Part shown: in pieces, positions 1-7,762 of the stretch
Layout: every line of letters begins with the position of its first letter
Position numbering within the stretch: position 1 is the stretch's first letter
From: Arthrobacter horti
Lineage (GTDB): Bacteria > Actinomycetota > Actinomycetes > Actinomycetales > Micrococcaceae
DNA length: 64,000 nt
NCBI RefSeq assembly: GCF_030731045.1
Contig: NZ_JAVALS010000005.1
Coordinates: forward strand, 124,001-188,000
Reading direction: 5' to 3'
Made by a program: the position numbers and the translations under genes
The notes under the pieces: model-generated
Database searches by the model: none
Seen by the model: only the letters and a program-made list of their open reading frames with translations
Told to the model about the DNA's origin: nothing

Positions 1-917
1 TGCACCACCAGGACGATCGCCAGCATGATCACGGCGTTGACCAGGCCGTTGGCCACGAGGGCCAGGAGGACGGCCACGGCGCCGGTGACCAGGGCGCCCA
101 CCACCGGGATGAAGGAGCCCAGGAACACGGCAAGCCCCAGCGGCAGGGCCAGCGGGACCCCGATGATCGCCGCACCCGCGCCAATGCCGATCGCGTCCAC
201 GGCGGCCACGAAGACCTGGATGCGGACGTAACTCCCCACCGAGGTCCAGGCCTTCCGCCCCGCGCCGTCCAGCGCAGGGCGGGCTTTGCGGGGCGCCAGT
301 TTCGTCAGGAAGGCCCAGATCTGGCGGCCCTCCAGGAGGAAGAAGATGAGGATGAAGAGGGTCAGGAGCAGCCCGGCGGCGATGTGCCCGGCGCCGCTGC
401 CCACGCTGAGCGCGCCGGTGAGGATGGCGCTGCTCTGGTTCTGGAGGCTGCCGGTCAGCTGACTCAGGTACTTGTCCAGCTGGTCCGTGGTGATCTGCAG
501 AGGCCCGTCCTGCAACCACTGCTGGACCTGCTTGACGCCTTCCAGCGCCTGTCCCCACAGCTCCTTGAACCCGGCCGTGGCCTGCCGCCCCACGAAGATC
601 AGGGTGAGCACGACGACGGCGATGAGTCCCAGCATGGTGATCGCCACGGCGATGCCACGGGGCAGCCGGCGCCGGCTGAGCCAGGCGACGACGGGGTTGA
701 GCAGTGCGGTGAAGAGCGCTGCCAGGAGGAGCGGGATGAGGAGGAAGCTGACCTTGGAGAGGAGCCAGATGAGCACTCCCCCGGTGATCAGGATGATCCC
801 GACGCGCCAGGCCCATTCGGCGGCGACGCGGACTCCGTAGGGGATGTCCTCATCAAGCATCCGGCCACGCGTCGGACGGGGCTCCACTGACGTGCCGTTC
901 TTCGCGGTTCCTGACAT
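1..917 (-). CDS. AI-2E family transporter (partial, 3' end outside window)
   Basis: Integral membrane protein of the AI-2E/PerM-like family, whose members are predicted to export small molecules. About 305 residues are visible. The start at 917 (MSGTAKNG) has AGGA about 8 bases upstream; an internal Met at 860 is the alternative. After a hydrophilic N-terminus come a TM pair (ILITGGVLIWLLS, then FLLIPLLLAALFTALL), the family-typical NPVVAWLSRR, a long soluble loop (about residues 105-160) and further TM segments with IFFLLEGR and the Gly/Pro-rich GIPLALPLG-like region. The stop codon lies beyond base 1. Substrate unknown; the family call is firm. Confidence 0.85.
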   Translation of the reverse strand, partial: MSGTAKNGTSVEPRPTRGRMLDEDIPYGVRVAAEWAWRVGIILITGGVLIWLLSKVSFLLIPLLLAALFTALLNPVVAWLSRRRLPRGIAVAITMLGLIAVVVLTLIFVGRQATAGFKELWGQALEGVKQVQQWLQDGPLQITTDQLDKYLSQLTGSLQNQSSAILTGALSVGSGAGHIAAGLLLTLFILIFFLLEGRQIWAFLTKLAPRKARPALDGAGRKAWTSVGSYVRIQVFVAAVDAIGIGAGAAIIGVPLALPLGLAVFLGSFIPVVGALVTGAVAVLLALVANGLVNAVIMLAIVLVV

Positions 918-972
918 GCATCAATCCTGGCGCAGTGGCACGCTGTTTGGAAAATGCGTTCGCATGGCGGGC

Positions 973-988
973 GTCCGGCGGACCGGAC
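973..988 (-). terminator. Short hairpin after the aldose epimerase gene
   Basis: GTCCGG-CGGA-CCGGAC is a perfect 6-bp stem with a 4-base loop, about 25 bases past the epimerase stop. There is no U-tract, as is common for actinobacterial terminators. A weak call. Confidence 0.3.
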
Positions 989-1013
989 AGTGGCCCTGCG
1001 GGCACCCTCTCCG

Positions 1014-1943
1014 TCACCAGGACGCGGCGATCCCCCAGCTCATGCTGAACTCCTGGCCCGGCTCCACCCAGGTCAGTCCGGCGCCGGTGTTGAACGCGTT
1101 CGCCGGCCCCGTCATGGGTTCCACGGCGAGCGCTTTCGGGCCGCCCCAGGAGCCTTTGGACGCGAAGATGTGGACGTAGCCGCAGTGCTCGTCCTGCCAG
1201 AGCGTGACCTCGCGGCCGTCATCTCCGCGCAGCACGGTGCGCGCCCGCCCGTCCTCACCGCGGCTGAGGCCCGTGTACGCGGTGTCCGTGTCCAGCGCGG
1301 CCAGAGGGGCGCCACCGCGGAGATCGTGGACCCCGTCCACGGCGCGCACGGCCCGCGGAATGAGACGCTCGTCCGCTTCCAGCCACGAGTCCGCGGCGAC
1401 GGTGAGCGTGAGCTGCTCCGGGCTCAGATCCCCGAGCTTCACGTAAGGGTGCGCGCCGAGCACGACGGGGGCGGCAGCCGCGCCGTCGTTGGCGAACGTC
1501 TGGGTGACCGTGAGCGCGCCGGAGGCCTCCAGTTCATAGCGCACGCGGTGACGTGCGAGGAACGGGTACCCGTGCTGGGGGAAGATGGGCGACTCCAGCA
1601 CCACATGCGCCGGCCCCTGCTCCACGCAGGCGTACGGGGCGTTGCGCAGCAGCCCGTGGATGGCGTTGTTCCGCGGCACCTCGGTGATGTCCAGCTGCTG
1701 CACCGCACCGTCGAGCATCCAGCGGCCGCCCTCCACCCGATTGGCCCAGGGAGCCAGCGTGATGCCACAGGCGCCGGGCGGGATCTGCTCATCCGTGAAC
1801 GTCTCGGTGACGGGCACGCCGCCCACGGCGAAGCTGCGGAGAGCCGCCGCCAGCTCGGTCACGACGACGACGGCGCCGCCGCGTTCCAGCCGGTACTGGG
1901 CGCCACTGGCGCAGGTCGAGGGGGTGTCAGCGTGTGCGGGCAT
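1014..1943 (-). CDS. galM: Aldose 1-epimerase family protein (galactose mutarotase-like)
   Basis: 309 residues, of the aldose 1-epimerase (beta-sandwich, galactose mutarotase) family. It probably interconverts the anomers of galactose or a related sugar so that galactokinase receives the alpha form. NRVEGGRW (68-75) and AIHGLL (His96) match the family's sugar-binding region; GAHPY gives the likely catalytic acid His165 and AVEPMTGP the catalytic base Glu275. It follows the LacI gene by 46 bases on the same strand and lies in a locus with galT, galK and an alpha-galactosidase, which supports a galactose role. Members of this family can also act on other aldoses, so galM is functional inference. 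Confidence 0.85.
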   Translation of the reverse strand: MPAHADTPSTCASGAQYRLERGGAVVVVTELAAALRSFAVGGVPVTETFTDEQIPPGACGITLAPWANRVEGGRWMLDGAVQQLDITEVPRNNAIHGLLRNAPYACVEQGPAHVVLESPIFPQHGYPFLARHRVRYELEASGALTVTQTFANDGAAAAPVVLGAHPYVKLGDLSPEQLTLTVAADSWLEADERLIPRAVRAVDGVHDLRGGAPLAALDTDTAYTGLSRGEDGRARTVLRGDDGREVTLWQDEHCGYVHIFASKGSWGGPKALAVEPMTGPANAFNTGAGLTWVEPGQEFSMSWGIAASW

Positions 1944-1989
1944 GGCACCACCGTACCGGGAAGGCCCGGCCAGCGATACGTCCCGCGGC

Positions 1990-3033
1990 TCACCCGGAAT
2001 GCGTGGTCCCGCAGCCGCACGAGCGGCGCAGCACCAGCTCGCACGGGAACACCTGGATCCTCGCCGGATCGTCCCGGCCGGAGCCGATAATGGCGCGCAC
2101 GGCCGCCTCGGCCATCTCCTGCACCGGCTGGCGCACCGTGCTCAGCGGAGGCCAGGTGAACTCGGCCTCTTCGGAGCCGTCGAAGGAGAAGACCGCCACG
2201 TCCTCCGGCACCCTCACCCCCGCTTCATGCATGGCGCGCAGGAATCCCACCGCCTGTTCGTCCGAGGTGATGAACACGGCCGTGGGCCGCTGCGGAAGCG
2301 CCAGGAAGCGGCGCCCTGCCTCATATCCGCCGGCCCGGTCGAACGGACAGCGGATGACCCGGCCCTCAGGCAGGCCGAGGCCCTCCAGTGCGTCCCGCCA
2401 GCCCTGTTCGCGGCCGTCCAGGGTGTTCCCGGTGACAAGGCCCTGGACCAGTGCGATGTCCCGGTGGCCGTGGCCGGCCAGGTGCTCCACGGCCTGGCGG
2501 GAGCTGCCCACGAATTCGGGGCCGATCGCGTCGAACGGCAAGGGGTATTCGGAGAAGTTGAGCAGGACGGTCTTGATGCCCCGCCCGTCCAGCTCACTGA
2601 CGTCCGGGCGGTGGTTCACCACCGAACACAGGAACACCCCGTCCACCTGGCGGTCCACGAAGTTGCGCAGATGGCGCGACTCCACCGCGAGGGAATCCCG
2701 GGAGTCGCCCAGCAGCATCGCAAAGCCCCGCTCCTCGGCTGCCTGCTCCACGGCCTTCGCCAGGCCGGCGAAGAAGGGGCTGCTGATCTTGGGCACCACC
2801 ATGCCCAGGATCTGGGAGGACCCCACTTTCAGGGCCCGTGCGGCGATGTTGGGCCGGTAGCCGAGCGCGGCGATGGCCTGCCTGACCTTCTCCTCCGTGG
2901 CCGGGGAGACGTTCTTCGGCCCGCCATTGACCACGTAGCTCACGACGGCGGTGCTGACGCCCGCCAGACGGGCGACGTCCTTGCGCGTGACGACGGGGCG
3001 AGGCGAGGCGGAGAGGTCCGGCATGAGGACCAT
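1990..3033 (-). CDS. LacI family transcriptional regulator
   Basis: About 347 residues. The N-terminal LacI helix-turn-helix is at residues 15-37 (VTRKDVARLAGVSTAVVSYV), followed by a periplasmic-binding-protein-like effector domain. The C-terminus is Cys-rich (SCGCG). The open frame runs further upstream into the oxidoreductase gene, but ATG at 3033 (or 3024) gives a normal LacI length. It sits directly behind the oxidoreductase stop (TAG-C-ATG), which suggests translational coupling. The likely role is local repression of the divergent galactoside operons, relieved by a sugar ligand. Two matching operator-like sites lie in the 4280-4412 spacer. The ligand is not deducible; galactose or a galactoside is inferred from context. 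Confidence 0.88.
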   Translation of the reverse strand: MVLMPDLSASPRPVVTRKDVARLAGVSTAVVSYVVNGGPKNVSPATEEKVRQAIAALGYRPNIAARALKVGSSQILGMVVPKISSPFFAGLAKAVEQAAEERGFAMLLGDSRDSLAVESRHLRNFVDRQVDGVFLCSVVNHRPDVSELDGRGIKTVLLNFSEYPLPFDAIGPEFVGSSRQAVEHLAGHGHRDIALVQGLVTGNTLDGREQGWRDALEGLGLPEGRVIRCPFDRAGGYEAGRRFLALPQRPTAVFITSDEQAVGFLRAMHEAGVRVPEDVAVFSFDGSEEAEFTWPPLSTVRQPVQEMAEAAVRAIIGSGRDDPARIQVFPCELVLRRSCGCGTTHSG

Positions 3034-3034
3034 G

Positions 3035-4279
3035 CTAGCCGCGCGACCCGGCGGTTCCGGCCGCCGGGAGGGCCGCGGGGGCGTCCCCGAAATCGCGGAT
3101 CGGGAGCCGCTCGCCGCCGCGGAGAGCGGATTCATGCGCGACGACGCCGGGCAGGGTGAAGCGGGCGGCCACCCAGGCGTTGACCGGCGGCAGGGTGCCG
3201 GTGGCCACCGCGGTGACGAAGTCATCCACGAGGAAGGCGTGACTTCCTTCGTGGCCGCTCGACAGCGCCCGCAGCGCTTCGGGGAGGCGGCCGGCGTCGT
3301 GCACGGGGGCGAGCCCGGAGACGAAAGCGTCCCGGAGCGCGGGGTCCAGGCCGGCGAGGGAGGGATCGTCCAGCGGGAGGCTCGGAAGCGTCTTGATCTG
3401 TTCGCTCACGTCCGTGAAGCCCTCCTTGTCCTGCCAGACGGCGGTCTCCACGAGCTGCTCGAAGCTGGCCTCGGTGCCGAAGAAGCGGAAGCGGCTCTCC
3501 CGCAGGTGGGAGGGGTACCCGACGCGGCGGAACTCGTTGATCCGGACGCTGCCGCCGCCGTCGAGCTCGAAGAGTGCGCTGGCGTTGGAGAAGTCGTTGC
3601 CGAACCGGCTGATGTCCCGGTCGAAGACGCCATCGCCACGGTCGTCGCGGACACCGACGCAGCTGACGCTCGTGAGGTGGCCGCCGATCCCACCGAGCAC
3701 GCCGCCGATCGAATGGGTCGGGTACAGCATGGGCGGGTAGCTGGCGGTGCTCCGCCAGTCCTCGCCGCCGCTGTACTGATAGGCGGCGTAGAAGCCGAGG
3801 TCCATGTCGTGGACATAGTCGCCCTCGGCGTAGAAGATCCGGCCGAAGGCGCCCTCGGCCACGCGGTCCCGGGCGTAGACGGTGGCCGGGTTGTAGTAGC
3901 TGGTCTCCCCCATCATGTAGCTCAGGCCGGTCTCCTGCACGGCCTGGATGATGGCGGCGATCTCCGCCTCGCTGATGGCCATGGGCACCGCGGAGTAGAC
4001 ATGTTTGCCGGCGCGGAGTGCCTGGACCACCAGCGGCCCGTGCGTCCACCGCTGCGTGAAGATGGCGACGGCGTCGACGTCGCTCGCCAGCATCTCCTCG
4101 AAGCTCGCGAAGGTGCCACTGAGGCCCTGTTGCCCCACCAGAGCGGCGGCGCGCTCGGGCAGCAGGTCCGTGACGTACACGTCCGTCACGAAGGGGTGCG
4201 CCGCGAACAGCTTGGAGAACTGGCCGGAGAACTGGCCGGCGCCGACGATGCCGAGGGAGAACGGTGTGCTCTGAGTCAT
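3035..4279 (-). CDS. Gfo/Idh/MocA family oxidoreductase
   Basis: 414 residues from ATG 4279; an ATG five codons upstream is less likely. The N-terminal Rossmann fold carries GIVGAGQ (10-16) for NAD(P) binding. GKHVYSAVPMA occupies the place of the usual EKP motif, so the canonical lysine of E-K-P is missing. YPTHSIGG holds the conserved His region of the C-terminal domain. Family members oxidise or reduce sugars, inositols and sugar acids. It is the first gene of a minus-strand operon with LacI and the epimerase, divergent from the sugar transporter. A role in handling the imported sugar or its product is inferred; the substrate is unknown. The altered EKP motif may mean another chemistry or dimer-only role. 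Confidence 0.82.
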   Translation of the reverse strand: MTQSTPFSLGIVGAGQFSGQFSKLFAAHPFVTDVYVTDLLPERAAALVGQQGLSGTFASFEEMLASDVDAVAIFTQRWTHGPLVVQALRAGKHVYSAVPMAISEAEIAAIIQAVQETGLSYMMGETSYYNPATVYARDRVAEGAFGRIFYAEGDYVHDMDLGFYAAYQYSGGEDWRSTASYPPMLYPTHSIGGVLGGIGGHLTSVSCVGVRDDRGDGVFDRDISRFGNDFSNASALFELDGGGSVRINEFRRVGYPSHLRESRFRFFGTEASFEQLVETAVWQDKEGFTDVSEQIKTLPSLPLDDPSLAGLDPALRDAFVSGLAPVHDAGRLPEALRALSSGHEGSHAFLVDDFVTAVATGTLPPVNAWVAARFTLPGVVAHESALRGGERLPIRDFGDAPAALPAAGTAGSRG

Positions 4280-4301
4280 GCCACGAGTGTGCACCGTCGA
4301 T

Positions 4302-4368
4302 CTACTCGAGTCAATAGATCAATTAAGTTGCCTGAAAACTCTTGATCATCAGAAAGTTACTCGTGTAG
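4302..4368. promoter_or_regulatory. Divergent promoter with two LacI-like operator sites
   Basis: Two related sequences centred on CG occur in opposite orientations: CTACTCGAGTCAA (4302-4314) and, on the minus strand, CTACACGAGTAAC (4368-4356). Both approximate the palindrome TACTCGAGTA and their centres are about 55 bp apart. The second overlaps a plausible plus-strand promoter: TTGATC near 4342, an 18-bp spacer, then TAGATT. The first overlaps the likely minus-strand promoter and is flanked by GATCTA/TAGATC arms. LacI proteins bind such CG-centred palindromes. Assignment to the neighbouring regulator is inference. Confidence 0.5.
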
Positions 4369-4412
4369 ATTCATCGACAGTTGTAAGCCATATCACACCG
4401 ATGGAGGTCATC

Positions 4413-5360
4413 ATGGCTACCCCAGTACTCGCCGGCAGGAGCGCCGGCACCAGGCCCGGAAGGCCCCGGCGGGGAGGACCCGCACGCCGCCGCACCTCAG
4501 GAGACCTGAAGATCGCGCTCGTCTTCATCCTCCCCGCACTGATCGGCCTGGTCTTCTTCTACCTGGTGCCCACCATCCGCGGCATCTACCTGAGCTTCAC
4601 CGACTATTCGATCCTGGGAGACCCGGACTGGGTGGGCGTGAAGAACTACCAAGCCATCGCGAAGGACCCGCTGTTCTGGAACGCGTTGTGGGTGACCGTC
4701 GAGTACGTCGTCATCAACATCGTCCTGCAGACCGCCATCGCCCTGGGGCTCGCGCTGCTGATGCATCACGTGGCCAGATCCACCTGGGTCCGGGGCGCGC
4801 TCCTGATGCCCTATCTCATGGCGAACGTGATCGCGGCTCTCCTCTGGTTCTGGATGCTGGACTATCAGATCGGCATCGTGAACCAGATCATCGAATGGCT
4901 CGGCCTGCCGCGCGTGGCGTTCTTCGGTGATGAGGGCTGGGCCATCCCCACCCAGGCCCTCATCAACACCTGGCGCAACATGGGCTACACGGCTCTCCTG
5001 ATCTTCGCCGGCCTCCAGGCCATCCCAGGCAACCTCTACGAGGCCGCCCGGCTGGACGGCTCGGGTCCATTCCAGACCTTCGGGCGCATCACCCTTCCGC
5101 TGCTGCGGCCGGTTCTCGCCCTGGTCCTGGTCCTGACCGTGACCGGCTCCTTCCAGGTGTTCGACACCGTCGCCGTGACCACCGGCGGCGGCCCGGTGAA
5201 CGCCACCCGGGTGCTCCAGTACTACATCTTCCAGCGCGCCTTCAATGAACAGGACTTCGGCTACGGCTCCGCCATCGCCGTGATCCTGTTCCTCATCCTC
5301 ATGGTGGTCGCGATCCTCCAGATGAAGTTCCTGCGCGGCAACGAATCGGACCTGGACTAG
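4413..5360 (+). CDS. Carbohydrate ABC transporter permease, MalF/UgpA type
   Basis: 315 residues from ATG 4413, which has GGAGG at 4403-4407; earlier in-frame Met codons fall in the promoter region. It has an Arg-rich N-terminus and then six predicted TM segments (first ALVFILPALIGLVFFYLVP). The EAA loop EAARLDGSGPFQTFGRITLP docks the ATPase. This is the first permease of a binding-protein-dependent sugar importer, followed after 9 bases by its partner. The imported sugar is probably an alpha-galactoside such as raffinose or melibiose, judging from the alpha-galactosidase downstream. Confidence 0.9.
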   Translation: MATPVLAGRSAGTRPGRPRRGGPARRRTSGDLKIALVFILPALIGLVFFYLVPTIRGIYLSFTDYSILGDPDWVGVKNYQAIAKDPLFWNALWVTVEYVVINIVLQTAIALGLALLMHHVARSTWVRGALLMPYLMANVIAALLWFWMLDYQIGIVNQIIEWLGLPRVAFFGDEGWAIPTQALINTWRNMGYTALLIFAGLQAIPGNLYEAARLDGSGPFQTFGRITLPLLRPVLALVLVLTVTGSFQVFDTVAVTTGGGPVNATRVLQYYIFQRAFNEQDFGYGSAIAVILFLILMVVAILQMKFLRGNESDLD

Positions 5361-5369
5361 GAGCGCCCC

Positions 5370-6266
5370 GTGAGCACACAACGCACAGCCCGCCGCATCA
5401 CCCCCGGCAAGGTCGTCGCCTTGATCTGCCTGGCCCTGGCCATCGCGGTCAGCGTCCTGCCCTTCTACTGGGTCCTCCGCACGGCTCTGTCCACCAACGG
5501 CTCCCTCGCCGCCAACTCGGCCAGTCTTCTTCCCGCCGACTTCAATCTGGGCGCCTTCCAGCGCGTCTTCGGGCTGCAGAGCCCCTCCGAGGCGATCGCG
5601 GAAGGCGGTTCCGGCGGCTCCATCAACTTCTGGGGCTACCTCCTGAACTCGGTCCTCTACGCGGGGATCACCACGGCGGGCGCCGTCTTCTTCAGCTCAC
5701 TGGCCGCCTACGCGTTCGCACGGCTCCACTGGAAGGGCCGGGACAAGGTGTTCGCCCTCTTCCTCGGCACCGTGCTGGTGCCCGGCATCTTCACGGCCCT
5801 GCCGAACTTCCTGTTCGTGAAGAACCTGGGCCTGCTGAACACCATGGCGGGCATGGTCCTCCCCTACGTCTTCATGACACCGTTCGCCATCTTCTTCATG
5901 CGGCAGTTCTTCCTAAACTTCTCCCGCGAAGTGGAGGAGGCCGCCATGCTGGACGGCGCCGACCACTGGCGGATCTACTTCCGGATCGTCCTGCCGAATG
6001 CCGCCGCACCCCTGGCCACGCTGGCCCTGCTGACCTTCATGGGCCAGTGGAACGACTACTTCTGGCCGCTCCTGGTCGGTGGCGATGAGAGCTCCCGCGT
6101 CCTCACCGTGGGCCTGGGCGTCTTCAAGTCCCAGTCCCCGCAAGGCGCCCCGGACTGGTCCGGCCTGATGGCCGCCACCCTGGTCTCCGCCATCCCCGTC
6201 CTCATCATCTTCGGCCTCTTCGGCAAGAAGATCGTCAACTCCATCGGTTTCAACGGCACCAAGTGA
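5370..6266 (+). CDS. Carbohydrate ABC transporter permease, MalG/UgpE type
   Basis: 298 residues with a GTG start 9 bases after the first permease. TM1 is VALICLALAIAVSVLPFYWV. A periplasmic loop precedes TM2, and the EAA motif is EAAMLDGADHWRIYFRIVLP. It ends GFNGTK, like many MalG-type permeases. It forms the second half of the membrane channel with the preceding protein. No ATPase follows in this operon, so the pair likely uses a shared MsiK-like ATPase encoded elsewhere, as is established for several actinobacterial sugar importers. Confidence 0.9.
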   Translation: MSTQRTARRITPGKVVALICLALAIAVSVLPFYWVLRTALSTNGSLAANSASLLPADFNLGAFQRVFGLQSPSEAIAEGGSGGSINFWGYLLNSVLYAGITTAGAVFFSSLAAYAFARLHWKGRDKVFALFLGTVLVPGIFTALPNFLFVKNLGLLNTMAGMVLPYVFMTPFAIFFMRQFFLNFSREVEEAAMLDGADHWRIYFRIVLPNAAAPLATLALLTFMGQWNDYFWPLLVGGDESSRVLTVGLGVFKSQSPQGAPDWSGLMAATLVSAIPVLIIFGLFGKKIVNSIGFNGTK

Positions 6267-6304
6267 ACTCCCCCTGCCCTCCGGCACCAAGAGAAAGCAC
6301 CACG

Positions 6305-7660
6305 ATGAAGAATTTCCCCACCACCACGAAGGCCCTGGGCGCCCTGGCTGTCGCCGCTGTCGCCGCCGCCACCCTCAGCGCCTGCGGATCCGGCGGCTCG
6401 AGCGCCTCCGGCCAGATCGACTACTGGCTCTGGGACGCCAACCAGCTCCCCGCCTACCAGCAGTGCGCCGACGACTTTCACGCGGCACACCCCGATCTCA
6501 CGGTCAAGATCACCCAGATCGGCTGGGGCGACTACTGGGGCAAACTGACCAACAGCATGGCCGGCGGAACCGCACCGGACGTCTTCACGGATCACCTGGC
6601 CAAGTACCCGGAGTTCCTGAAGACCAAGCAGCTCCTCCCCCTGGACGACGCGGTCGCCCAGGACAAGATCGACCTCACGCAGTACCAGGACGGGCTGGCC
6701 GACCTCTGGGTGGGCCAGGACGGCAAGCGCTACGGGCTGCCGAAAGACTGGGACACCGTCTCCGTCTTCTACAACAAGGACATGGTGACCAAGGCAGGCC
6801 TCACGGACGCCGACATGTCCAAGCTGAGCTGGAACCCACAGGACGGTGGCACGTATGAGAAGGCCATCGCCCACCTGACCCTGGACAAGAACGGCAAGCG
6901 CGGCGACGAGCCCGGCTTCGACAAGAACAACGTGGCCGTCTACGGCCTGGGGCTGAACAATTCGGACATCGAGAACGCCGGCCAGACCCAGTGGAGCTTC
7001 CTGGCCGCCACCACCGGCTGGACCACCACGGACAAGAACCCGTGGGGCACGCACTACAACTACGATGACAAGCGGGTCCAGGACGTCTACACCTGGTGGG
7101 CCGGCCTGATCCAGAAGGGCTACATGCCCAAGCTGGAGACCACCGTGGGCGCCAGCATGGCGGACAGCTTCGGCGCCGGCAAGGCCGCCATCAACACCAA
7201 TGGTGACTGGATGATCAACCAGTACAAGGGCTACAAGGGCATCAATGTCGGCATCGCGCCGACTCCTGCCGGCGTGAATGGCAAAAGCATGTCCATGTTC
7301 AACGGCCTGGCGGACTCCATCTGGGCCGGCACCAAGAAGAAGGACGCGTCCATCAAGTGGGCCGAGTACCTCGCCTCCGCCACGTGCCAGGACGTGGTCG
7401 CTGCCAAGGCCGTGGTGTTCCCCGCCATCAAGAGCTCCACGGACAAGGCCGAAGCCGCCTTCAAGGCGAAGGGCATCGAGGTCACGCCCTTCACCCAGCA
7501 CGTGAAGGACAAGACCACCTTCCTCCTGCCCATCACGGACAACGCCGCCAAGGTGGGCGGCATCCTGACTCCGGTGGCGGACGCCATTCTGTCCGGAAAG
7601 TCCCCAGCCGGCTCGCTCACCGCTGCGAATGAGCAGGTCAACGCGCTCTTCACCAAGTAG
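6305..7660 (+). CDS. Sugar-binding lipoprotein of the ABC importer
   Basis: 451 residues. The N-terminal signal ends in a lipobox (TLSAC, modified Cys27), so the mature protein is anchored outside the membrane. The rest is a family-1 extracellular solute-binding protein (IDYWLWDANQLPAYQQC, then aromatic-rich ligand regions such as WGDYWGKLTN and PKDWDTVSVFYNKD). ATG 6305 with AAGAGAAAG upstream fits better than the GTG at 6263. It should capture the sugar and deliver it to the two permeases. A stable hairpin follows the stop, so this gene may be expressed above the downstream hydrolase. Confidence 0.9.
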   Translation: MKNFPTTTKALGALAVAAVAAATLSACGSGGSSASGQIDYWLWDANQLPAYQQCADDFHAAHPDLTVKITQIGWGDYWGKLTNSMAGGTAPDVFTDHLAKYPEFLKTKQLLPLDDAVAQDKIDLTQYQDGLADLWVGQDGKRYGLPKDWDTVSVFYNKDMVTKAGLTDADMSKLSWNPQDGGTYEKAIAHLTLDKNGKRGDEPGFDKNNVAVYGLGLNNSDIENAGQTQWSFLAATTGWTTTDKNPWGTHYNYDDKRVQDVYTWWAGLIQKGYMPKLETTVGASMADSFGAGKAAINTNGDWMINQYKGYKGINVGIAPTPAGVNGKSMSMFNGLADSIWAGTKKKDASIKWAEYLASATCQDVVAAKAVVFPAIKSSTDKAEAAFKAKGIEVTPFTQHVKDKTTFLLPITDNAAKVGGILTPVADAILSGKSPAGSLTAANEQVNALFTK

Positions 7661-7674
7661 CGCAACCAAGACCG

Positions 7675-7711
7675 CCGTGGCGGGCAGGGTCCTCAAAGCC
7701 GCCCGCCACGG
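7675..7711 (+). terminator. Hairpin between binding protein and alpha-galactosidase
   Basis: CCGTGGCGGGC (7675-7685) pairs perfectly with GCCCGCCACGG (7701-7711) around a 15-base loop, just after the binding-protein stop. It lacks a U-tract, so it may act as a partial terminator or as a 3' stabiliser of the transporter mRNA. Confidence 0.5.
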
Positions 7712-7762
7712 TGACCAGCCGTCGTCGTCCTCCACCCCCTCCGTCCAGCGAAGGCAGTTCCC

